This document shows, piece after piece, positions 25,377-37,600 of a stretch of 64,000 nucleotides of DNA. The stretch comes from Bombyx mori (Eukaryota; Arthropoda; Insecta; Lepidoptera; Bombycidae): NCBI RefSeq assembly GCF_030269925.1, contig NC_085107.1, positions 496,001-560,000 of the forward strand. Direction: 5' to 3'. The notes below the pieces were generated by a model. That model was not told where the DNA came from. It made no database searches and was given only the letters and a program-made list of their open reading frames with translations. The stretch's first letter is position 1. The number at the start of each line of letters is the position of its first letter. Made by a program: the position numbers and the translations under genes.

Positions 25377-26604
25377 AAAACAAACTTCCTGCAAGAATAT
25401 TACACTTCAAAATGTAATCAAGAACAATAGTATGTATGTACGTAATTAATAATTAAAACTACGTAAATAATAAAAACATAATTTTTAACTGGTCGTAAAT
25501 ATTTAATTAGGCATAATGTTACTAGTATTGCTTCCAACATATTGAATCAAGAACAAATTAATCTTATCTATCTTATCTTTAATCTCATTAATGCAATGAT
25601 ATAATGGATGTATTAATATTTAGTACCAAATCAACATATTGTTAAAAATGTTTAAATTATTTCAACAAAAATTTAAAATACTTAACGGGGTAAAAATAAA
25701 ATAAGAAACTTACTTTACTTACTTTACTGCATCGGTTCAGAATGTGATACATATTACGGTCATAGATTTGATTAAATCATCCTTCGCGAGGTCTTATTAT
25801 TATTGCATGTCGAGGGTCGAGAGGAGAGGTCTGCCTTTTTGTTAAAATTGTTCAATTCTTCGTCGAACATTTTTAGTTTCGAGTCTTTTACAATTAAAAT
25901 CAACAAGTAGCCATACCTAATATGTTTATTAAATGTTAAGCAATCATATTTGTTACGCGCCTTGCTTGCTAGTTAGCGGTATATTAATATTATTTTTACT
26001 AATTACTAATACTAGAAATTAAAACACGTTCGTAAATTCCAAACCGTTTCCAAACCAAATTGCAAACATAATATTATTCTGAAAATTCTCCAAAATTATT
26101 TTGTACGTAATATATATTTATTATCCGTAACAAATGAAAACTCAAAATAAAAACTCAAAACTCTAAAACTCTAAATAGTAATGTTAACTATCTCTCTCAA
26201 CTTTACAACTTAAGCTTAAGTCACACTGCCACACCCTCTTATTTTTATTCTGATTTATAAATTATCAAATAAAAGTGCTTTGTAAATTGCAAAATGAAAT
26301 ATAACATTTAAAAAGTGACTGTATGAATAATGTCATTATATTGCTCAATTTACCTAGTCAAGAGACAACATTCTTGATTTAAATTATGGCCTAATCTAAT
26401 GAATTAAGTAAATCTTTCCTTAAGTAGTCCGGTCAACACCAAGCTGTGCTGCCCTGAATTTGGACACTCTAACGTTCACGTAATATTTATTTTTCAACAA
26501 ACAACTTTAAACTTCACAAAGGCCCTTGTATTATGAGTTTGGATTAGTACATATTATACAGGTTTATTTGAATCTGTAATATATAATTAAGTAAAGGGTT
26601 TTCC

Positions 26605-26797
26605 ATTAAAAGCGCTCCACGGTGTTTCCCGAGCGCTATGACATGTCCTTCTTCAAACGAGGCTTGTGGAGAGTACTCAACGGTAGGCAGCGGCTTGGCT
26701 CTGCCCCTGGCATTACTGAAGTTCATGGGCGACGGTAACCACTTACCATCAGGTGGGCCGTATGCTCGTCTGCCTACAAGGGCAATAAAAAAAATTA
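26605..26797 (-). repeat. Dispersed repeat, GGCAGACGAGCATA family, longest copy
   Basis: From GCGCTCCACGGTGTTTCCCG to CTACAAGGGCAATAAAAAA. The open frame on either strand is a by-product. Confidence 0.8.
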
Positions 26798-28104
26798 AAA
26801 AATTAAAAATAATAATAAAAAACCTGTTTAAGTGACGTTGCCACAATTTATAGTTTATCTTAAAGGGTACCTGCTCGATGACATTATGTATGGAATATGA
26901 TTTCGGGTAAATGGCTACCGCGACTACGCTATAGGTGGTGTCTCCTAGTGGACCAATTTAGTATGACATCTTCGCATTAATGGGGCTCAATTTCACGAAG
27001 AGCGTGACTTATGTTGGCCTTCAAGGCGGCAATAGACTATGGTTTGTCCTGCGTTCCATGGTGAAATGTCGCGACTAATTAAGTGATTGTGCCAAATTTG
27101 ACAGCTTTCGCTTTACCAAGATGGCCACTATGAGCTGTCAAGTTCGCACGTCCCTATTGAAAAACCCTCTAACCATAATAGATGAGGACAGTGTGTATCA
27201 ACAAGCCGCTGCCACTTCGATAAAGCGTAGCTATACAATGTGCAACGGAGATAGCTTTGTTGTTTCGTGATTATCATTGAAGGGAATTAAGAATAATGCT
27301 AAATACGACCTGCAAAGCCTATTTAGTATTACGATTTGAGCGATATATGTCGTCTCTGCACCGTAGGTAGGAGCTCTCGTCAGCTTCCTCTTAGCTACAA
27401 AGTTAATTATCGTATTTTGGCAAACAATTTGTAATTCAATGTATTTTAATATTGTAGTCGGGTCTTAGTTTTTTTGTTTCTTAAAAATGTCAATATTATG
27501 AACATAAATTAATTATTTTATATACTAAATTAATTATGTAACGATTGTGAGAATAATACTAATTTGAATATAATGATTTTATACAGATTCGTGCTATGTC
27601 TCACAAACGAACCGGCACTCTTTGACTGTCGTAGTTTTGTTGTTCCTTCATCTGGATAGTTATTTATAATATTATTTAACCTACGTTCGCTACCGAGATA
27701 GCTGGATCATGAAACCTGTTCTTAAAATCAGACCGTAATTAGGCAAAGGCTTTAAATATTTTGAAGGTCGACAGCTTAGATCGTCAAAGAAGATTTCCTG
27801 ACCTCTGGTTAGTGTTTCGGGATTGGCCCCCTTCATAATGGAACCCGCTTTGATATAACCTTTTTTAGAAAAATCTTTTCCATGTCCCATGTAAAAGTGA
27901 TTACGCAACGTGTATAGATATAAATTGGTTCAGATATTTCGCACGAATAGACAACTGTCTCAAGCGGGCGACAGGGCCATTTCGCGTGACCGACACTATG
28001 GTTGTCTACTCTCCTCTTGTTTGAACTAAAACATATCTATTTACTAGGTACATTCATTACTTATCGTCTGTCAGGACATAAATTTACATATTGTTGGGCG
28101 TATG

Positions 28105-28270
28105 GTAAGCGCGCACGGCCCGAAGGTACCAGCATCCTGTCTAGCTTTACCGCGAAGCAGTCATGCAATATTTACAGCTCTGTCTCATGTGAGGCTGTGA
28201 CTTTCTTTGGACATATGGGCTTCATGAGCCCGGAAAACCACTTCATAAAAGTATGCGGTAAGTTCGTCTT
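28105..28270 (+). mobile_element. Degenerate Bm1-type SINE
   Basis: Weak forward traces such as GCGCACGGCCCGAAGGTACC and ACCGCGAAGCAGTCATGC. Confidence 0.4.
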
Positions 28271-29589
28271 CACAAAACAGAAACACAAAACAAAAAATAT
28301 CTGGTATCATCCTGTGTCTATAGACATAGCCATAATATGTAGTACTTAAGTTAGACTTTAGTCACTACTAGAACAAGGATAAGATGGACGCTAGGAATAG
28401 TGAGTAATGTAGAGTTTTGGAATGATACGGGACTGTTAACATCTGCATTGCATTGCCGACGTGCATTAGCGACTGGAACGTCTCTGTCCGTACTTTGTAA
28501 AGCTAATACGATGACAACTTTACCAATTATACAGCCTTACAATTAAGCTTAATGATAAATTGTTTTGCTTACATAGCGCCTAAGCCTGCTGTAAATACCA
28601 ATGCAGGAGGTTATTGATTCAGAAAAACATAATTAGTGCAGAACTCGGTACTAACTCTGGCCAATAAAAGATATTTTATTGTCTACTAAAATTAATTGGT
28701 ACCATAGTCTAAAAGTGATTCAAAATTAAAATATTTATGAAATGAAAACGACTACAGTTTGTTTATTTAATGTAGAACGTTTCGAACGTAGGAACTAGCA
28801 AACTATTACATGACGCGGTTTCACTCGCGTTATGTACCACAATAACAATGAAGCAGGCATTGTTGCGCACAAAAATAAATACATAAATCTCTGACTCTTC
28901 GGCCCATAAACTCATCTCGTTACAAACAAACAATGTCGATTTACTTCTCCGGGCATGTACGAGATCGCCGCATCATCTTTCGTAATAAACAACACAATCC
29001 TTCAAAGTTTAAAAATGTTAATTAGGTAGTGAATGTTGCGAACGCTAACCCTGCCAGCCTAGTCCTAGTTGTTGTTTAAGTAACGCAGCTGACGACGTGA
29101 ACCAAATCTCGCTGGTCGCTTGTTTACAACGCCATATCCGGTTTAACTATACAGAATTAGGGAATTTAAATTAATCGATTCTAAATACAGAATTTTGATA
29201 ACGTAACAATTCCAAACTTGCTTTCGTTAGCAGTTACAATACAGAGTGCTGCCATCGTGACAAATATAATTTTAAGTTAATTAAAATAAAAAATTTAAGC
29301 TGTATGTAACATATGTGCAAATATGTGTAATTATTTCTAAGGAGCACACTTAGAAGCTATGTATTTATGTACTTTAATTTTGTTAATCTACATATACAAA
29401 TTGACGATTGATAATTTCCGAAAAATTTCATAATAGAAAAACGAGTAATTGCTCTGTTCTCTCTGCTCTGTGGTTACTGCGAAGGAAAGCATGTTTGAAT
29501 TGAATCGATTAATTAAACTAATCAATCATCAGTAAGACCGAGTCGTGGTATTGTTCCATTAAACTTGAATAGAAACAGAATTTTAAACG

Positions 29590-30090
29590 ACATACAAATT
29601 AAATTTGAAGCACCAAGAGTTTTTCGATCGCTCTCCGTCAGTAAGTATCTACAGGCGGCATCGCTGCGCGACTTTGAGAAGACGGCACGACATGAGAACC
29701 CTTTTGTCGTGGCCGCTGGAAACTACATACCCGATCCAGTAGACCGAATGGTAAACCGTCAACGTCGCCCAAAGCACGTCATCACGGATCCTCCTGATCC
29801 ATTAACGGTGCTTTTAGGCACTACAAGCACCGGTCACCGTCCTCGTCGAACCCGTCGCTTGCGACGAAGGGCTCGACGAGCGAATTAACCCACAGACACA
29901 GCCCACTGAGTTTCTCGCCGGATCTTCTCAGTGGGTCGCGTTTCCGACCCGGTGGTAGATTCTGCGAAGCACTGCTCTTACTAGGGTCAGTGTTAGCAAC
30001 TCTCCGGCTTGAGCCCCGTGAGCTCACCTACACACGCTAGGGTAAGCTGAAATAGCCTCTCAAAGCTATCAGCATAGGTAGGAAAAAAAA
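29590..30090 (+). mobile_element. Jockey-like LINE, 3' end with ORF2 C-terminus
   Basis: The frame reads KYLQAASLRDFEKTARHENP then RPKHVITDPPDPLTVLLG, a C-terminal pattern of moth non-LTR retrotransposons. The 3'UTR carries the CCTAGCAAGAGCAG family block (reversed here) and a poly(A) end near 30090. A Helitron-like repeat starts about 13 bases later. It may be related to BMC1-type LINEs; not checked. Confidence 0.75.
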
Positions 30091-30102
30091 ATCGTTCTCT
30101 TA

Positions 30103-30650
30103 TCTATATATTAATACGTGAAGCAAAACTTTGTACCCCTTTTTACGAAAATTGCGCGGACGGAGGAGTATGAAATTTCTCACACTTATAGAGAATATAT
30201 AGAGGGAGTGCACAAAGCTGATTTTTTTTTTAAATAATGCATAAAAGATACTTTAAATCAATAAAGAAAACATTACACACACTACCATGTATTTGACACA
30301 ACACATACATAAAAATATACTCTTTGTTTACTGTCAATTGGGAAACTTTTGTTATTGTTTAAAGTTTGTGGTCGAATTGAAAATAGATTAATATTGTTTG
30401 TTTTTACTATTATTGATCTATAGTGCAGTTTTGGCAAATGCTGTGATTATATTATCGAAATATAATAGTGTTTGACAATAGAAACATAATAATGTTTAAA
30501 CTTATAATTTCAATTAATTATAGTCGAATCTTGACTAGTTACTAGGGGTCACTAGTTATATAAAATACATGTTTGTGTTACGATTACTTTTTTTTTTTAA
30601 TTCTTAGCAACACAGTGCCCACTACGCTCCCTCTGATAAGGTGGATTCAT
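30103..30650 (+). mobile_element. Helitron-like repeat, TCTATATATTAATACGTGAAG family
   Basis: The start and the block ACGAAAATTGCGCGGACGG are shared with 41248. The right end is approximate (ACTACGCTCCCTCTGATAAG). Confidence 0.55.
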
Positions 30651-31501
30651 TTATGGAATTGTTGTTGAAAACTGTGTGTGAAATATATATTTTTTGATAA
30701 ATCTAAGATATTGGTCTCACAAGTCATTCAATCATTCAAACCAAGCCGTGTTGCTATTCCTAATTCAATTTAATAGTTTAGCTTTTATTAAAAATTTAAA
30801 TTTAAAATAAACGTCACTGATCAGAATTTATTTAACATTTAACATCAGTGAGGATAATATTTTCAAACTTGATTCCACTAGCTGAATACTTAACTCTTAA
30901 TTAATGTTCACGAAGTAATGATACAAAAATAAGATTTTGCAACACATTTCATAATATGTTACGACTAATTTTAAAATTTCACATATAAATTTAATTTCTG
31001 TCAAAAACAAACTGGGCTTTTAAATTGACTGCCTAGAGTGTTGAAAAGCTGTTTTTATTGTGATAAATGGATAACAATTATGAGCTTAATGACTCATAAC
31101 GTTACTTCTGTACGATTCTACAAACAATTGTATATTCTGTTTATCTGTGTATGCAAAAATATACAGACATAATAATAGCAATAGTGAGAAAAAAGTTGAG
31201 GACAGCTTATTTTTTAATTATCACTTCATGGGAACAATTAAAATTTTAGGAACATCTAAATCAGTGAAATATTTGGTTGTAAAATAAAATTTGCATAGAG
31301 TTTTCAACCAGCGGCTATATTTATATAACCTAATGGAACACACTTCGCAAGATTTACCTCAAAAACGTTTATAATTCACAAAAAAGGGAAAATTCATTTC
31401 GATTCTCGATCGAGTAAGGACAATATGTCTATGTTTACGCCTAAGACAATCTTACGTAATGTTTCATAGCATCCTTGATTGTGGTTGGCCGACAGGCAAG
31501 C
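30651..31501. other. Upstream region of tan
   Basis: AT-rich, no frame, no recognised repeat; the proximal regulatory region of tan by position. Confidence 0.5.
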
Positions 31502-31560
31502 TATATTAGACACTAAACACTATGTCAGTCAGTAGTAGATAGCGCGCGTCCGTGCCGAAA
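31502..31560 (+). promoter_or_regulatory. Candidate core promoter and 5'UTR start of tan
   Basis: TATATTA lies at 31502-31508, and overlapping insect initiators TCAGTC (31525) and TCAGTA (31529) follow at the usual distance of about 25-29 bases. A leader of about 70 bases to the ATG at 31601 would result. This is read from the sequence only; no transcript start is known to me. Confidence 0.5.
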
Positions 31561-31600
31561 CAACACTGTATATTAAAACTAAGATAATAAAAAAGAAATA

Positions 31601-31616
31601 ATGAGAGAATTGAATG
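31601..31616 (+). CDS. tan: tan exon 1 (coding part), residues 1-5 plus one base
   Basis: The exon encodes MRELN plus the first base of Gly6. The ATG context is AATAATG and the donor is GTAAGTTT at 31617. Its phase exactly fits exon 2, which begins with two codon-completing bases and has no usable start codon of its own. A 10.7 kb intron follows. Confidence 0.72.
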
Positions 31617-34600
31617 GTAAGTTTTAATTTTATTGCATTTTTTTTTTCTTAAAAACTTCCGCGAATGTTCCATCACAATGTAATATAATGATTTCTGTCA
31701 GCCAAAGTAATTGTTAAACTCGTGTCATTTTTGATTATGTTTGTAAACAAAACTAAATATTACGCGCGTGTAAAATGTTGTATGTTGGTCATCAGTTGAT
31801 TCCGTCACGTTAGAACGATAAAGAGTCGCGCTTAGCTCTGTCGTAGCTCTTTGTCATCAACAATGGGTGACTGTCGGGACGTTTCGGTTATTGATAAACA
31901 CATCAAGACGAGTCAAGAAACATTTACTTAATTCAACAATATTAACATTAAAAAACGTAAAAAAAAAACTATTTTTAATAAAACACATAACTTTGTGTTA
32001 TGTGTTTTATTGAAAATAGTTTTATTTTAACAAATCACAGCTACTGAAATTGAATCAAAAGCAAGTACAAAATACATCTTATAGCAATTGAATGCAACGG
32101 GTTTTGTTCGCAAAAGGCATTATCAAAGTCACCTAAATACTTTAGATTTTTTCTTAATTATAATACTTAATTAGATTGTAATTAACTCCACGATCTTTCC
32201 CACCGTCACTAGATAAACATATTTTATACTTTTAAAATATCATTTATATTCATAATAAATTGACAAGCAATCAGTTTATTGTTGACCATTGTGGTAGTAG
32301 GCTGTGTATTTGCCCACACTGGTTTTATTACTATTGATGACACAGCTGAGCGGGTAATTCACCTGATGGCAATGTCCCCTATGCACAGCACTTTTGCCAT
32401 GGGTACCACCAGCTCTATCATTAAGTACTTGTCTCAAGGTGGTACCCCTGTTGACCTTGTGGCCTGTCACTTAACACCAGAGTGCCGTGGTGTCCACCAA
32501 AATAAGCATAGAAAGGTGCACCACAGGTTCGGACTATTTTTGCCGGACATTAGGCATGGTGTGTTCCCTTCAAGACCATTGTTCCATTTACGTAAGGCTC
32601 CAAGTGTATTTTGGCTTGTTTGAAGCAGTTTCAATAGCGGTAGTAGTGTCTTTTTTATGATTGAAGGATTACTGGTGGCCCTGAGGCCTTTCCAGTTTCA
32701 AGAGGGCGGTTTGGGCGAGCAAAGGCTCAGCCAGGAGGGATTGTAGTGGCGCCTGGGATTCATCTCTTTGGGGTTCATACAAATCAGTAATTTCGCTCGC
32801 CGTCCGCGGCTGTAACCAGTAACGCTACCTGGGGCCCCTACCCCCTCGTCGGACTAGAAGGCATCCCTTTAAACTAACCTGTACATTAGAGTAGTGACCC
32901 GCCCCAGCTTCGCGAGGCTTACTTCAACAGTATATAACGCTGAAAGTGCATTAAAGTAATTTTATTTCTATTCATTATCATGTAATTTTTACTTCTTGCT
33001 TTATCAGTGACGAACTTCTCAAAAATCATTTTCTTTCAACATGAAGGGCATCAATTATCACAATTTCTTGTCAGTAAGGACAAGTACACATATAATAGCG
33101 GACCCCTCAAACGCTAGCCAGCCCGATGGGAGCGCCACTTATTGGGCTTAATTGTGAATATCTAGCAGGGACCAGGGACCAGGAAATACTAGATTAATAT
33201 TATATTAATATTACATACGAAAACTTGTGAGGATAGATCGACGTTTGTTACTCTTTCACGCAAAAGATACGAAACGGATTTTAACATAATGAAAATACGC
33301 AAAAAAATCACGCGCAAGACTTAGTGTCCAGGTAATTCAAGTTTGAGGGACACTAACAATTTTTCTTCACTAAATTATTTGATCTGTGAATGCGTTGCTG
33401 TAGGACTATACAGAAGACAGCTTAGGATAACTGAGAGCTTTGGTCATGTGCCTTTGAGTGTTTTTTTTTTCTGAAGGCCCAGGACAGGTAGGCGCACAAA
33501 AGCTCAGCCAGAAGGATCCCCTCTGTGTTCCGGTCTACGTAACTTTTTATATTGTTATCGAATGGACCGCCGACCTTTTACAGCCGCAAATAAATAGCGC
33601 CTCTTGACCTAATACATAATAGTAAGATGTTCAAGAAGACTTCTTGAAAACGAGTCGCTTTAGTTCGTAGATTAAAGTTTCAGATACTAAATACATAGGC
33701 GTCTGTCGTTGGTATCGTTGTATAGTTACCCGATCTATTAGCTTGTTTATTAGTTACCCTGAAGTCTATCTACTTTTGAAGACAAATAATGGACTATGAT
33801 AACCATGATAAATTACGGGACATTTCTTAGTAGACACAAATTTCGACAGCTTCCCTAATATAATGCTAATGCTAATGGTTTTTATCATTTATTATGCGAA
33901 CGTATAATGTGTGACCAGACTTGAGACGTGAGCGAGTATATATTTTTTTGTGTTTTTATTCATTATCGTTTATAATATTTATACCATTCACCGAAATAAA
34001 AACTGATAATTAACAAAAATTCCGTCAGAAAAATACTGGTTGTGACTTAAATTCACAAACACTTCATTAAACAACAAAGCTTTTTATTTTTGTATATAAT
34101 AAATATTCCAGAAAAAAAATAGCTTATAAATTTTGATAACAAAATTAGACAATTTGTTTTAATTGCTTAGATTTGTGAACGAGCTTACGGTCCGTCTGGT
34201 TTAAAATAAAAACCGGAGCGCACGGATGGCAGATCGTGAATGTGGCCATGGATACCTTGAGACATGAGGGCGAAGGCGGTAGTGACGAAGACTAAGGGCA
34301 GTCCTTGTTTCATTTTGTGCACAGACCCGTTGTCGATCGCCGCACCCTATGCATAACGTTCATTTATCAGCTACTGCTTTAATCAGGGATACTCCAAATT
34401 ATGATGAAGTTTGTCGCAGGCTGTAAATTGGCGCTGGGGATGTCATTTGGCGCGCTAGGTGAAATCGATTTCAGTTACTTGGCTCACTGCCCGTATGATC
34501 AGACGCTGAAACTTGAAACGTCCAGTGTCAATTTTGGAACATTGCTTGATAAAGTGAGCCCAAGAGACTTGCAAGGGCGATTTTTGATGTGAAACATCTA

Positions 34601-37600
34601 TAGCCGCACGTAAAACCGATTTCTGGCGTGACGACGCATGCCGTGGCGAAGCGTGCCCACACTATATGATGGTATATATATACAGTCTATATGCAGTAGT
34701 GTGTACGGTGTGGCGACGCGTCGCCATGCGCAATCGACCGTGCGATTGAAAACAAATTATTTTTTCGTAATATTTAATTTTATCATCATGACATATTTAG
34801 TTCCTATCACAATCTGTTCTTTTCTGCATATTACTTTTACAAAATAATGTCGATGTTTCACATCTGCCAGGCGTCCCGTGACGGCTCACATTTTTTTTGC
34901 ACCCAGCAGCACTCTTTTTTTGAGTCACTGAAAAACCCTTCATGTCGTGAACATACTCCTTATTATTCTTCTGTCGATCTATTTATCAGCAAAGCCTTGT
35001 TCAGACGCTCATAGAAAGGTCAATGGTTTTTTTCATGTGTGATGTTACTCAATTTCAAAGTTAGTTTATTTGCTTTGGATCACGTTCACGAAACCCCGTC
35101 GCCCCAGAGCGAGTTCTATTGCTCTTTGTCACACACACACACAGTCACTAATTTAATATGCATTTTACAAACGAAACAAAATCGCATAAATAAATATTAA
35201 AACAAAAACGAAACGAAATCACATTAATCACAACAAAAAAGGCCTCCTAAAAGACCACAATATTATGAAATCAGGCATACTATTTTGAATAAAAAAAATA
35301 TATGTTAATTCAGATAATTATGTAATAAATAAATTATTTATTTTAGCGTTCTAAATCCAATAAATATTAATGTTTGATCAAATATTCATATGATACTAAT
35401 ATCCATATTCTATAGGCCGTTTTACAGGTGACTTAATTTTTATTGAGTTCTCACGGCCTGTAATTTAAATACAACAAAACGCAATTTAATTGGATTAAAA
35501 ATAGGGATGTAACATGTGTGATCAAGATTCTACACATCTGATTTATTCTTTTGGGCTACGTATCAGAAATTTCAGACGGTAGCAACGTAATTCATAATTT
35601 AATTTTATGCAGAGCAGCGTGTAAACAGACGCTTTAGTGTCCAAAGTTATTCAGACACGGAGCTTTTGATGTGAATACTTTAATAGGCAGATCTTGGACT
35701 TATAGCGAGCTTAAAACATCAAAATAGTCCGTTGGTATATGGTTGCTGTCCCAGCATATGTCAATCTCATAGCCAAAAACTAGAAATGACCGCTAATAAT
35801 ATTATATTCGTCTACTCTTTGGTCCGTGTGACATTTCACTCGGAGACACTTAATACGTCGTCAGAGAGCACGAAATTATTCAAAACTGACAGTGAATTGA
35901 TACACGTAGATAGAAAATTATATGTAGACGAAGTCTTTTGAAACTAGTGTAAGTTATTAAATGGCATGACTTTCGGACTGAAAAAAAATATTAAAAAAAT
36001 GTTTGTAAAACAATTTATTCTCTGTTATTCATGTGGAATTCATGTGGAGTTTTTACTATCTGTGGCTTTCATAGAGTTCACTGATGTTCAATGAGATTAT
36101 GAAACTTGTTTTGTTACATTAGTGTGTTACATTAGTGGTGACTAGTTTTTGATACATGCAGAACACATTGTTGTCAAACAACAGAAAATTTACAGAACAA
36201 CTTAGTAAAAAATATACATTGACTTTCAGTTAGGATTTACGACAGACTCGGAACATTCACTATGTCGTTAGAGGATGCGCAATTGTTCGGTTTTTTATTA
36301 CCAGATTTCATCTATGACCATATTTTAGATTAAAAAAAATATTGTATTTTGTAGTATCATGTTATATTTTCCTAACTCTCTTAGACATTATATCCTTCTT
36401 AAAAGGATTAGGTTAGGTTAGGTCGTGTCGCAATTCCGGGCTGCAATGATTCCTTGGAATGATGATGAAATTTTAATTTGCATTGAAATAACGGTTATCC
36501 TTCAAACCGGAACTCCTAAATTACTTATTCTTTTAATTTTCTGATCTTACCAAAAACAGCATACAATAATAAAAGCCCATCCGGTCTACTTCTCATCAAA
36601 TCGTCATATTGATTTGAACAATAATAAACTTTAAAACTATTGGAAAAAGTTGATTTTGCACAAACCACTGCTTTATTAAAGATATGAAACAAACAGGTAG
36701 GTATGTATTTTTTTCTCATTTTAAATCTATCACTGTGGAGTATTACAATTAACACACAACATACAATTAAGTTGCATATAATATAGGTAATATTACTGAT
36801 TGTTGAAACACATATTATGAAAATATTAGCTTAAAATGAAATCAACTGTATTAAAGGGCCAACTATTGGTTAAGTTTATAAATTATTGTCAATCTTATAC
36901 CTTTAAACGAGCAATTTTTGTATATTAATATATATGTATATAATCTGAATCTCGGTAACGGCTCGAACGATTTTCATAAAATTTAGTATACAGGGGATTT
37001 CGGGGGCGATAAATCGATCTAGCTACGATTTATTTTCAGAAAATGTTGTTTTATTCGTGTTTTCAAAAATCAACTCTTCCCGACATCTATTGGCGAATAA
37101 TATAACTATTTTTCTTAATTGAGGGCAACTAACAAGATGGCGTTATCAAAAAAAAAAAACCAGCAAAGCTCGGTCATCATCAGTACTAATAACATAAGTT
37201 TATAGATTAATCGCGTTTACGTTAAAAACGAATCTTCTGTCGCCACGAAAATTGTGATATTCCAAACGTGGCTCTAAATTATTTGGTGAATAGATAAATC
37301 ATCATTAAATCGTCAATGTCTGATTCTGTTGCGAAACTGTCATGCTTTCCGTATCGAAGGGCTAAGGACACGGCTCCAGAATACAATTGGGATTCAGGCT
37401 GCATGTCTCTAAAAGTGTAAGAGCATTCACATTGGGCTTCGGTAAGCACAACTGAAAAATTATTCGTTTAACGAATGAACCAAGTTCGACAGCTACCGCA
37501 GTCCAAACAAACCATCGTTTTATCCCATAGGACATTTTTTCCAACTGAACCATGTATGTAATAGCTTCGGATAGTAATAGGCCGAAGGTGGCAACAACGC

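Larger units (their letters stand above)
25377..29589. other. No confident gene
   Basis: AT-rich. A 72-codon - strand frame at 27690-27908 (with FDDLSCRPSKYLKPLPNYG) looks protein-like but could be a transposon piece. Confidence 0.45.

Noticed and set aside
32279..32623. 114-codon + strand gene
   Set aside because: Starts without ATG, has no motif, and blocks resemble a decayed SINE.
36408..36423. Telomere or fusion site
   Set aside because: Only three TTAGG units; not enough for an interstitial telomere.
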